DNA of 64,000 nucleotides from Vicia villosa (taxonomy: Eukaryota > Streptophyta > Magnoliopsida > Fabales > Fabaceae). This document shows positions 1 through 10,434 of this stretch, piece by piece. Both the position numbers and the translations under genes were made by a program. The notes beneath the pieces were generated by a model. It was not told the DNA's origin, searched no databases, and worked only from the letters and a program-made list of their open reading frames with translations. Positions within the stretch are counted from its first letter, which is position 1. Each line of letters begins with the position of its first letter. The DNA is taken from contig NC_081181.1 in the NCBI RefSeq assembly GCF_029867415.1, forward strand, positions 117,987,888 to 118,051,887. Reading direction: 5' to 3'.

Positions 1-3000
1 ACACTTGCAGACGTTTTGGTTAAAAGATTAAAAGCAAATGATTTTACTGTTGCTTCAGGTAATAATATTAATCTGCATTACTTTCCTTATCTTTGTTTTA
101 TTGTATTTGATTGTTTTCAGCTTGATTTGGGCTCTGATTTTTATTCTTTCTTGGCGTTTATGAATTGTTATGTTTGCAGAGAATCGACCAATGCCTAAAG
201 TGGACACATCTGTAATCGAGGTCTACAAGGGGTATTTACAGTTTCCATTTCAAATTCTACATGTCGATCAGATAGACAAATTTTTTTCCATTACGATACT
301 TAGCTGGTTTCTATGAGGTTTTTATATCTTGCATCACTCCTGGTGCCATCTTTCATATTGCAGGGTTGCAACTCTTCTCAGCAGATATACAGTAGGCAAA
401 ATCCCCAAGGCATTTAAATTCATCCCCTCAATGAAAAATTGGGAGGAGGTCTTATATATTACTGAACCTGAAAAATGGTCAGCAAATGCTTGTTATCAAG
501 CCACTAGGATTTTTGCTTCGAATTTAGGTGCAAAAAAGGCTGAGCGATTCTACAGGCTTGTGTTGCTTCCAAGAGTGAGAGAAGATATAAAAAAGAACAA
601 ACGACTGCATTTTGCTTTATATCAAACATTGAAAAAGGCATTGTACAAGCCTGCTGCTGTCTTTAAGGGAATACTGTTTCCACTGTGCGAGGTACATAAT
701 TATTGCTAGGTTTTTAATTTTTATGTTTCTAACTAATAATTGGTCAGTATTTTATTCAGTTCTTTTTGTGATATATTCTGTTAATCCTTCAATTGATTGT
801 AAAGTTCTGTTATTCCATCGTAATACATCTTTAAGCTTCTGAACATCTTAAGGAATAGCTTTCTGATGCTACAGTTTGTGCAATCTAAAATGGGATATTA
901 ATAAACTCATGTATTTGGATGTTGAGGAATTGATGTGTTTCATATCATCTAAAGACTATACCCGTGTTCGTTTTTCTGTTATAATTATAGGAAATAACAT
1001 GGGTGTAATTGAAAATATTAATTGAAAATGGGTGTAATTGAAAATATTAATTAAATGTATGAATTCTGTTTGGAAAAGATGAAATAACATTGGTGTAGAA
1101 TGGCGGGTTAACTAGAAATAGGTGATTTTAGTCATTTCATTGATATGCCGCGAATGATTTGGCAGTAATGGTCATAGGTACTTGGCAGTTGACAGGTAAA
1201 ATGTGCCACTATGATTATGGGGAAAACATAATCTTTTAGTTTTAGGTTTGTCATATTGTTTATAAATCTCCCCTGTTTTTGCTTTTGTTGCCTTCTCTGT
1301 TTATTTTTGTTTTTGTTGCCTTCTCTGTTAATTTTTGTTTTTGTTTTTGTCGTTGTGTAGTTGCTTTTACAACTATATGCATATTTGCTATGGTACTATT
1401 TTTGAAAGCATATTCACCTTCACTTATGTATTGTAGAATGACAAATACATTTCATTTTATTTAAGGAATTAATAATTTATATGGGACACACCCCTTGCTG
1501 ATAATCATGGTTTTTAATCTACCCATTGAAGGAGAACAGACTATTTTATTTTTATTAAATTTTACATAAGGGTATTGCCAACGGGTGTCTTAACTCTTAA
1601 GGGCTTTGTTTAAGGATTTCAAATAAGGTAATTATTCATTGAAAAATAAGTATATATATCTCCTTAGTGTATTAACTTCTCATAAAAAAAAAATTCTTTT
1701 TAGGTTTGCTAAACTCTCAGAACACTCTTAGCGTTTACCTTTACCCCCTAAAACCAGAAGTGGTCTAAACCAAACCTAGAAATCTGCATAATCATTTCTT
1801 TTCCGTTCTGGTTTGACATTATTTTTTATGTACAGTCACGCACATGTACTCTAAGGGAGGCAGTCATTCTTGGAAGCATTATAGAAAAGTGTTCTATTCC
1901 CCCACTCCATTCAAGGTATGTTAACTTGATCAATCATAACTTGAATTTTTATAAATTTGATCCAAGAAAGCAAGTGTGTGGTTACCTTTTGTAATATTGC
2001 CTTATTATCATTACCCAGTAATATAACTTACATCTTTTTTCATTGTCCATGATGATTGTGCAATCTTTGATTTCCAGATTTTTTTCCCCATAGCAACTCT
2101 AATAAACTGAAAATGGATATTTTTGAATAATTTTAAATAGGAAATACTCTCTTTTCCAAAACCATTTTGTTTCTTTATGTTATATTTTCCTCTATTTACC
2201 AATACTGAAGCAAGTCAAAAAATTATGGAAAGTCTATTTTGCTTACATTGCAACTTTGCGCCTAAAAGTTCCTGCCAGAAGTTGTTACTTAGTGTATACC
2301 TTTCATATAGTGATTAGAATTATAAGCTTACTTAATTCTATTGAGTATGTCGACACTCACCCTAACTTCTGGATGTTTATACAGTGTTGCGCTAATGAAG
2401 CTTGCAGGGATGGAATATTGTGGCACTACAAGGTATTCATCATCGTAGACATTTGTTAGATGATAGTCATGATACAATTTGGGTAATAGAATCATTAGTG
2501 GGGCCCTATTTGAATTTAAACTCTTGCAAAGAAACATTTTAAGTTTTCAACAGAGAAATATTACATGCTTTTAGGGACTAATAAAAGCAAACACAATTCA
2601 AATATGTTCACAATACACTAATTTGAAAAATGACATTTTTTAAGGCTAGATGTTCAATAAATTAAGTTTTAATAATATTTTGACACTTAAATTACCACAA
2701 TCTTGATTATTAGAAAAGGGGCTGATCACATTACAACACATTTTGATGAATTGATTAATATGTTGATTTGTCACTTTTGAAATTGAGCACTAGATGATTT
2801 CTCACAAACTCATTCCCCCCCCCCCCTCCAATATCTGATAGATGCTAATTGTGATAATAATTGCAGCTATTTCATAAAGCTTTTTCTGGAGAAGAAATAT
2901 GCTTTGCCGTATCGTGTGGTTGATGCAGTTGTTGCTCATTTCATGAGATTTGAAAATGAAACTAGGAAAATGCCTGTTATATGGCACCAATCACTTCTTG

Positions 3001-4536
3001 CATTTGTGCAGAGGTCAGTTTCACCATTTTATGTTAATTTTTGTGCACGTATCTGTTTTTTTACAGGATATTCAATTCGATCATGATTGATATAACATTA
3101 ACTAGGAAAATGAAACTCCAGTAATGGAGTTGAATATTTTATTGAATTGTGGGAAAAAAGAAAAATTTGGATATGGAGAAACCATGTTAGTAGATAGTGC
3201 ATTATGGCGGTAGTGTAGCACAGGGTCCCTTAACCACTACAGGATATACAGTAGTGGAGCAGTTGTTATAGCTGCTGCTATAGTGGCCATAATAGCGGGT
3301 ATCACAGCCGTATAGTGTTGCATCTCAATGATATCAAAATATTCAAAAAATTCTCTTGAAATTTAAAGGACAGGGCATTTTGCTTGGGATATTTTAGGAA
3401 TTTTTTCTATTATAAAACACTGGAATGATATTTGGGCTTCTCCCCTCTCATCCTGTCCCACTTTTGATATCACTTTTCACCCTTTCACTGGTCAATCACA
3501 GCTATAGAATGAGATGGAGAGGAGAAAGGAATGATTGATTTGGACTAGAGGTATTGAAAAGAGCCTGTCTTCATGTTTCATTCAGCTAAGTCAGTTCTTA
3601 ACGGAGAGTTGATTATCCCAACATATTTTTCCCACTTTTTATCATTTCTGTAATCACATTGATTTGGAGTAGTTGGAGGGACAATATTCCACGAAAATAT
3701 TATTCTCTTACACGTTCATCATATTATCTAATTCAATATTCTATTAATATTGCTTATAAAAAAATATCTATTGATTTCAAGTGATTAAGCTCTCAAATGT
3801 TCTAGCAATGATTGATGTCCTTTTGACTTTTGAATATTAAGCCTTTTCTGACCAAGGCTTTTTGTTTCAGGTACAAAAATGAACTGCAGAAGGAAGATAA
3901 GGATAATCTAAAGATTCTTCTGGAAAAGCAAAATCATGCATTAGTGAGAGCACTAGATCTGACAGCCTATTTATCTCGTTTTCTTTTATGGTTGTGACTG
4001 ATTTTAATTTTCCTACTACAGGTTACACCTGAAATAAGTAGAGAGCTAAACAACAGCCGTAACCGTGGTGAAAAGGAGGATGATCTCATGTCAATATATA
4101 TCCTTTTCCTAATTTCTTTTCCTTCCCTTTTGCTACTCTACTTTCATAAGTTTAGGTATGAATGACATTGCATGTTCAGTGTGCCTTGAGTTAGGATCAG
4201 GGCATGCTTAAAGTAGGAAAATGCATGTGAAAATTTCTATTGTTACTGCAAGTGGCATTTTTTATTGTTACTTCAAGTGGCGTGTAGGGTTTACCTCAGC
4301 GGTTGCCCATTTTGGTTGAAGGGGTTTTCTTGATCCAAACCGAACATCTTTTTAAAATATAGCACGTGTCTAATTCGAATAACTTATTTCGAACCAACCA
4401 TATTAATTTTGTGAGAAAATGTGTTGTTGCCCACTCTTTCCTTGACAAATCAATACCCGCTCCAGTATTTGTTATTAACAAGACTATTGAAGAAGATAGA
4501 TTTGACATTCCAGAAGTACCAATGGAGTTGGACTGA
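1..4536 (+). CDS. bystin (ENP1/BYSL family), 3' part, nine exons
   Basis: Bystin is a nucleolar factor bound to pre-40S particles and needed for 18S rRNA maturation. Exons read from the sequence: before 1 to 58, 180-231, 364-691, 1836-1915, 2385-2432, 2867-3013, 3871-3943, 4022-4097, 4457-4536. They total 942 nt, exactly 314 codons including the TGA at 4534-4536, and every junction phase agrees. Family landmarks: [11 protein letters not shown] (exon 1), [14 protein letters not shown] (exon 2), [11 protein letters not shown] and [14 protein letters not shown] (exon 3), [15 protein letters not shown] (exon 4), [15 protein letters not shown] (exon 5), [16 protein letters not shown] (exon 6), [15 protein letters not shown] (exon 7), [12 protein letters not shown] (exon 8) and [15 protein letters not shown] at the end. 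Seven of the eight introns are GT-AG; the last is AT-AC (separate entry). About 120 N-terminal residues should lie left of the window. The reading frame is intact, so the gene looks functional. It is the only ordinary host gene here. Confidence 0.95.
4098..4456 (+). other. U12-type AT-AC intron in bystin
   Basis: The last bystin intron starts with ATATCCTTTT directly after the MSI codons plus one base. It ends in AC at 4455-4456, after the branch-site-like TTTCCTTGAC at 4437-4446; the presumed branch A at 4445 is 11 nt from the intron end. These match the minor-spliceosome consensus (5' ATATCCTTT, branch TTCCTTRAC, 3' AC). Joining 4097 to 4457 completes a serine codon and gives an in-frame continuation into [17 protein letters not shown]. 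No GT-AG choice between exon 8 and exon 9 that I tried kept the frame. Confidence 0.85.
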
Positions 4537-6397
4537 TCATTGAGGTATGATGTTATGATGATTCTCATCTTGTTTCAAGATTTTTCTATTTTAGTAATAT
4601 GGTTCTTTCCAAGGTTTGACCTATGCATCTTTTATAGTAGAACAAGAATTCTATGGTATCAAAATACCCTTTCTAGTAGTGTAAATTTGATGTTTTATCA
4701 TTTTATTTGGCAGCTTCTTTCTAGTATTTGCATGCTATTCTAAAGTATTGAAACACCGGTTTTCTGTGGCAGGTTTTCCCCTTGGAGAATATATGCACAC
4801 CCCCATCTTCATACAGGAGTGTATCTCTCTGCAATTTTGTACTCGGATGCATTTGACGGATTGGATTTTAATGCTTTATGCATTCTTTTGGGCGAATGTT
4901 CGACAACTTCATTTTGTTGTTTGTTTCTTTTCCTAAAATACTTACCATCGGGGCAGTTTAATATTATTGAAATTATAATACATCATATAATATAACATTG
5001 TTCTACTGTTTTTTGGTGTGGATTAAATTGTAGGGATATATTTATTTTTATATTGACAAACAATCACAATCAAAGACGTGTATTCCGATATGTCACATTT
5101 TTAATTTTAAAATCCTTATATGACATGGCTAAATGTTATAATCTTATCGGATGATGAAGTTAAACTATTTTGCAATGACAATGCACTACATTTAATCTTT
5201 TAAAATTATTTAGACGAGTTTTTGTTTTAAGATAACTCAAGGTATTATGGGATGCTATTAGGCATGAGGAGATGATTTTTATCTCTTCCATACTCAAACA
5301 TGAATCTAAGTACAATCTTTGTTCCTCACTCCAAATTCTGAATAACTCACTCCAAATCTTGAAGCCGAGATGATTTTTATCTCATACATACCCAAACATG
5401 ACTCTTGATACAGAATTAAAATTTAAATCCTACGCCAACATATATGTAGTGGAGTTAATTATTTTTAATAGGAATTTTCATTTTCCTAATATTAAATTAC
5501 ATATTTAAATCAAAAAAAAATTTGTAATAAAAAAAAATTTAAATTTAAAATTAGTTAAAGCAAATATTATCCATCAAATTCAAGACGAATTCGAGTAGAT
5601 CTTCATAGAAACGGGTTATGTTGTTATGTCTAATTGCTAGTCATCTGTTAGTTTTTTTTTTTTTTTTGCACATACCTAATTCCGAACAATCTATATAAAT
5701 CAGGCAAAAACTCAAATATAAATCGGGCTAAAACTTAATTATACTGAGACTTATTGTTTCTTCAACATTCTTGTTAGAGTATTTAATCTGCCACCCAAAA
5801 AATTAAACATTCTTGTTAGAGTTTAATCTGCCACCCAAAAAATTAAACTTGACGCTCTCCAATGATGGATGCTATTATTCTTATGTTTTTACTAAAAAAT
5901 TTTGAAATTTATTTTCATGTTTACTGGAATTTTCAATAATTTTTTTTTACACCATAAATTTTTTTGAAATTTTCAATAAATTACAACACTTTTTAAAATT
6001 TACCAAAAAATTTTCAATAGTGTAATTTTTTTTTTTAAAATTCATACAGAAAATTTAGTATGTTTTCGAAAATTCCATTCTTATCACCTCTAAATATATT
6101 CATGGGCAATTTGAGAATTAAGTAAAAAGATAAGGTATCATATTCAATTTGGGATATCAAGTTAAATTTCTTCTTGTTAATATCAATCAAACTAATCCGA
6201 ATTTTTGAGAGATCTAAATGGGTGATATTGGGATTGAACTCGAATACGACATTAGTCGGTGGTTATGTTTTTTCTATTTCAGTTGTGTTTTTTATTTGTT
6301 TGGGTTGCTTTCTTTTTGTGTTGAGCTTGCACTATATATCTTGATTATAATATTTTAATGTGCCCCCTTCATGTTACACGAAGCACGTATTATTAGA
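4537..6397. other. 3' UTR and intergenic AT-rich DNA, no gene seen
   Basis: This stretch begins with the bystin 3' flank and becomes very AT-rich with homopolymer A and T runs, especially 5490-6060. A short direct repeat of about 30-60 bp occurs at 5764-5850 (CTTGTTAGAGT and CCACCCAAAAAATTAAAC twice). Short ORFs here have no recognisable domain. I see no RNA gene. Confidence 0.6.
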
Positions 6398-6399
6398 TA

Positions 6400-6543
6400 C
6401 TCCCTCTGTCCCAAAATAAGTGTCACATTTACTTTTTAGATTCATTGAATATTTTATGTATCTGGTCTCTATACAGACTAGATACATTAAATATTCAATG
6501 AACCTAAAAAGCAAATGTGACACTTATTTTGGGACGGAGGGAG
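6400..6543. mobile_element. Stowaway-like MITE (Tc1/mariner type)
   Basis: A 144-bp near-perfect inverted repeat. The left end begins CTCCCTCTGTCCCAAAATAA and the right end is its complement, ending GGGACGGAGGGAG. It is flanked by TA at 6398-6399 and TA at 6544-6545, the target duplication of Tc1/mariner elements. The arms meet near the middle with a very short loop, around TCTGGTCTCTATACAGACTA. There is no coding capacity; it must have been moved by a transposase encoded elsewhere. The closeness of the two arms suggests a fairly recent insertion. Confidence 0.93.
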
Positions 6544-6545
6544 TA

Positions 6546-7680
6546 GTATATTTTAACATTTTTGTGTAATATAAAAAGGCAGATTGAAAATTTATCAGTT
6601 TATTTCGTTATTTTTTCCGGACTTTGATTTTTTAAAAGTGATTTTATCGGTAAGCTTTAGGTCATTGGACTTTGATAATAACAATTTTATAAAAAGCAAA
6701 TAATTTTCATAATTCAAGTTTAAAATACTACTATTATTATACGGCATATTATGATAATAGTTCTTGGCTTCTTGCGTGAAATTTATAAATCTACAAAACA
6801 TAAACCTTTTTTCAAAAGCTAGTTTTTGTTAGGCTGCAGCTATCAGGGGCGGAGTCAGGATTGAATAAATGGAGGGACAAAAATTAACAATTAAACTTCA
6901 TTAACAAAATAGAGGCAGCGGCGAAACATTTGAAATAAGTTGCAAGCAAAATTACAAAAAGGACTATTAGTGTAAAATCACGTGTTACGTGACAGTTGAC
7001 TATTCGTTCACTTTTTGATTCTTTTTATATAGTATCATGAATAATTAACACATTAATAATTTTGCCCATGATTATTAATGTAAAATCTTATTTTGCCCTT
7101 GATCATTAATGTGTTAATTATCATGATAATTTATATTAATGTGTTAACTACTCAAGCAAAATTTTGTCCTTGATTTTGTTCAAAATTTTACACCCTATTT
7201 ATATTAATTTTGCCTTTAATTTTATTTAAAAATTATTAATTTCGTTTTTGGTGTTATCTAAAAATTAATTATTAGAGGAGGAATATACAACAAAATAAAG
7301 GGTTGAGCCCGGATGCGTGCCCGAAATCGCTGAACTGTAATCAAGATGATGTGGAGCATAAATAGGCTAAAAGACGTGTGGTATTAGATTTGTGGCAACT
7401 TATTGTCTAGTTTAGAACAATTATACTCAAACCTTTAACCGGCACATTCCAATCCTATCTTGAGTTCAATGTTTCTACCTTTATTTGTAGTTGAAGATGT
7501 TTTCTTGGAATCTCACTTGAATACATAAGATTTCCTTTAGCGAGGCCATAGGATTTCTTTTGGAATCTCAGTTGAATACATATGATTTTTCTTTAATTTC
7601 GTAGGAATAATTCCCGCTGAAAATTCTAAAATATTTTTGCTTCAAAGATATATCTTGTGAAGTATTTTTCTTTTAGATTT
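6546..7680. other. AT-rich intergenic DNA, no gene seen
   Basis: The stretch holds no ORF with a recognisable domain. At 7040-7200 a phrase around ATTAATGTGTTAA is repeated several times with degeneration. The phrase CAGGGGCGGAGTCAGG at 6845 resembles a DNA-transposon terminus, but I found no partner end. Confidence 0.5.
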
Positions 7681-7689
7681 TTTGAGAAA

Positions 7690-7865
7690 TCGGAGATGCA
7701 TCTCCGAAAACACTCATTTTTGGGTGTTTTCAAATATGCATTTCCGGAAGCACTTATTTTCTAATTTAAACGTTGGATTTAAAGTGTCAGGTATTTTTTC
7801 GGAGATGCATTTCTGAAAAAATACTTTCCAAAATTTGGAATTTTGGTTAATTCGGATATGCATAT
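7690..7865. repeat. fragment of the palindrome-rich MULE repeat
   Basis: It contains CGGAGATGCATCTCCGAA at about 7691, a decayed copy at 7735-7750, TTCGGAGATGCATTTCTGAA at about 7798 and another half copy near 7853. The spacing and the intervening phrase (TTAAACGTTGGATTTAAAGTGTCAGGTATTTTT) match 28810-28900, on the other side of the Tat insertion. It is therefore a second fragment of the same repeat family as 28088-32095, not a gene. Confidence 0.7.
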
Positions 7866-7905
7866 AAAAAATATTCCAATATTCTAAATTTGACGTATCC
7901 AATTT

Positions 7906-8249
7906 TATTAGCACACAAATTAAAACCCAAACTAAATAAAATAAAAATGATAAACCGTATTAACACATAAATTGAAACACAAACTAAATAAAATAAAGGT
8001 GATAAACCGTATATTCAACCAAAAATACATCGTAAAATAAAAGAATATTAATATTCCAAATTTATCATTGGTAAATTAATCGATCAATTAAATGCTACTT
8101 TATATATTAACACATAAATTAAAACATAAACTAAATAAAATAAAAGTGATAAACCGTACATTCAACCAAAAATACATCGTCAAATACAAGAATATTAATA
8201 TTCCAAATATGCCATTGGTAAATTAATCGATCAATTTAATGTTACTATA
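7906..8249. repeat. 147-bp tandem repeat, two copies plus partial
   Basis: Copies start at 7959 and 8106 (period 147) and share phrases such as CACATAAATT, GATAAACCGTA and AATACATCGT. A partial copy precedes them at 7906-7958. The second copy is cut off at 8249 by the Tat retrotransposon, so the duplication is older than that insertion. There is no coding potential. Confidence 0.8.
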
Positions 8250-8659
8250 TGTTCTGGACCGACCCAATCATTCTAATTGGGCCTATCCAACCTTCGGCCC
8301 AAGGCGCCTTAGGCCACGCGTGGCAGCCTATCCCGGACCGTTCCGGGCAAACGCCCAGGACAACCGACCACGAGAGAGCCTCGTGCCCGGTAAGCAGCCA
8401 GCTCGCGCGTCACCTAAATCTCCGCCATAGAAGGAAGAGTCAATTCCGCATAAGGACACCCTATAAATAGCCCTCTCGCCACAGAGGGCAAGGTAATCTT
8501 TTCTTACCCCAAATTTCTCTCACTTTGTTGTACCTTGTGGAACACATACTTACTTTGGCATTGAAGTGCCTTGCAGGTACAACCCCTTTTTTCCCTCTCA
8601 ACTGTTCCGAATTTCAAACCTTCATTGTTGGTGTCCATCTGATCTGCTCGGTAAGATCA
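8250..8659 (+). repeat. 5' LTR of the Tat element
   Basis: It starts TGTTCTGGACC after CTATA and ends GGTAAGATCA one base before the primer site. Bases 8281-8659 align without gaps to 27569-27947. The TATA box TATAAATAG is at 8462-8470. The U3 part carries two perfect 10-bp palindromes, AAGGCGCCTT and CCACGCGTGG, and the stem CCCGGA..TCCGGG just downstream. Confidence 0.9.
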
Positions 8660-8660
8660 G

Positions 8661-8678
8661 TGGCGCCGTCTGTGAGAA
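8661..8678 (+). other. primer binding site of the Tat element
   Basis: TGGCGCCGTCTGTGAGAA begins one base after the LTR end. TGGCGCC complements the 3' end of a plant tRNA ending GGCGCCA. The family usually reads GTCTGTGGGA here, so one or two bases have changed. I cannot name the tRNA with certainty. Confidence 0.8.
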
Positions 8679-8772
8679 AATCCAGCTCCCCCATTCCTCT
8701 TCTTGCACCTTCTTGATCCATTCTTGCCTCCTACAAGAACCTAGGAACCAAAACTCTAATCAACTATTATTC

Positions 8773-10434
8773 ATGGCTGGCAATAACGAAGACTCCTCTT
8801 CATTAGACGCTAGGGTACTCAACAAAAACGACATCTCCGTCGTCATACCTCCATCCAGGAACACCGTCCCTCGCGACGGTGCCACAACATCTCCTTCCTC
8901 AAGAGATCTCCAAGACGATACACTCCAGAGCCTCGAGAATACAGGAGGGAAGGACAACCACGAAGAGATTCTGGGCAACCCTTTCCTCTCCAAAGGTCAG
9001 ACCCCCCAGGACCAGACCATGACCGCCGTTCTGACCGCTCTTGCCCATGATCGGGGCACTCTAGCAAAAACGCCGTTCAAAGACAGGATCGGGGCACTCG
9101 AGCAAAAACGCCGTTCAAAGACTCCCCCCGGTCACAAACCTCGCTCTCAGCCCGACATGGTTCCCAAGAAATGCCCTCGTTCGCCCTCCTCCAGGGAGAA
9201 CGCAGGTCCCGCCTCCAAGAAAGGGTCAAGCAACCACCGCTTCCGACACCGATCACATTCCCCTCGACCAAAAAGAAGATCCCGGTCACCTCCGGAAAAG
9301 CACGACGATAACCATAGGCGACACAGGGGGAGTCGCAGCCGATCCTCCACTCCTTCCGCCAGCGACGATGACGAGGAGCACAGAGGCCCTCTGTCCCACT
9401 CAATCTTGGAAACACCCCTTCCGGCCGGTTTTGAAAAACCCCCGCCGCTAGGCACATACGACGGGACCACCAATCCAGACGAGCACATAGAGAACATCAA
9501 CGCCCTTCTAGATTACAGAGGGGTGCCCGATGCCATCAAATGCCGTTTGTTCCCTACTACCCTGCGCAAAGGAGCCATGACTTGGTATAAAAGTTTGCCT
9601 GATGAATCCATCACTTCGTGGAAGGTGCTCGGGAAACTTTTTTCCAAACACTTCACGGCCTCCCGAAGACACCCCAAGTCCGAAGCCTCCTTGGAAGCCA
9701 TCATCCAAGGAAAAGACGAGTCCCTACGGGCTTATATAGAAAGATTCAACAAGGAAGCCGTGCAGGTATCCACTACCGCCCATATGAAGAAATTCTTGCT
9801 CGAGCGAGGCCTCCGGCCACGCTCAGACTTCGCCACAGCCGTCGGAATCGAAACACCGACCACTCTGGACGAATTCTTCCTCAAAGCCCATGCATATATA
9901 CAATATGAGGAAAAGGAAGCCGCTCATGCAGTCCGTAACTCCAGGCAGGAAGAAAGTAGTAAAAATATCCGGCAAGACGATTCCCGTCGGGGAACGGACA
10001 AAAAGAAAGACGACAAGGGCCGAGATCCCAAGGACTACAAAGCCCCAGCCGGGAAGTTCCGAGAGTACACCCCGCTCAATGCTTCGAGGGAACGCATCCT
10101 AAACAAATGCGCGAACGCCGAATTTTAGACGGGCAAGGTCCGCTTCCCTAAGACCATGCCGGCGCGACCAAACGTGGATAAATCGAAGTTCTACCGATTC
10201 CACAAGGGCCACGGGCATAACACTGAGGACTGCATCCACCTGAAGGACGCCATAGAAATATTGATCCGGGAGGGGCACCTGAAGCAATACGCGAAGAAGC
10301 AAGAGGCTGCCAAAGAAGCCAAACAGATCACCGAGGAAAAGCCGACGGAGGATACGCCCGCCATGCAAGTAGCCATGAGCGTCACTAGGCCAGAAGACTT
10401 TTACCTCCCTGATTGGGCCAGAGCGTCAACCGCC
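8773..10434 (+). pseudogene. gag: Tat gag (nucleocapsid precursor), one stop
   Basis: Gag packages the element RNA into cytoplasmic particles. I start at the ATG at 8773 (MAGNNEDSSSLDARV), since no earlier in-frame ATG exists in the leader. A basic, serine/arginine-rich segment follows (9130-9330). The Retrotrans_gag domain runs about 9400-9900, with GTYDGTTNPDEH, AMTWYKSLPDESITSW and FSKHFTASRRHPKSEASL. A TAG at 10126-10128 interrupts the frame, which then continues to a zinc-knuckle-like YRFHKGHGHNTEDC at about 10192-10233, whose first cysteine appears lost. Around 10430-10440 the coding frame moves to that of protease. This could be a natural gag/pol frame change or a later indel. Strong GC-rich codon use sets it apart from the AT-rich surroundings. 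Confidence 0.85.

Noticed and set aside
4296..4568. 90-codon minus-strand ORF at the bystin 3' end
   Set aside because: It overlaps the last intron and exon of bystin on the other strand and has no domain.
6845..6860. CAGGGGCGGAGTCAGG as a transposon end
   Set aside because: No complementary end or target duplication was found nearby.
8566..8772. Upstream extension of the Tat gag frame
   Set aside because: The frame is open but begins with GTG and runs through the LTR end and primer site. The first plant-type ATG start is 8773.
9077..9500. Minus-strand ORFs of 117-126 codons over Tat gag
   Set aside because: They are shadows of the GC-rich, arginine/serine-rich gag frame and have no domain.
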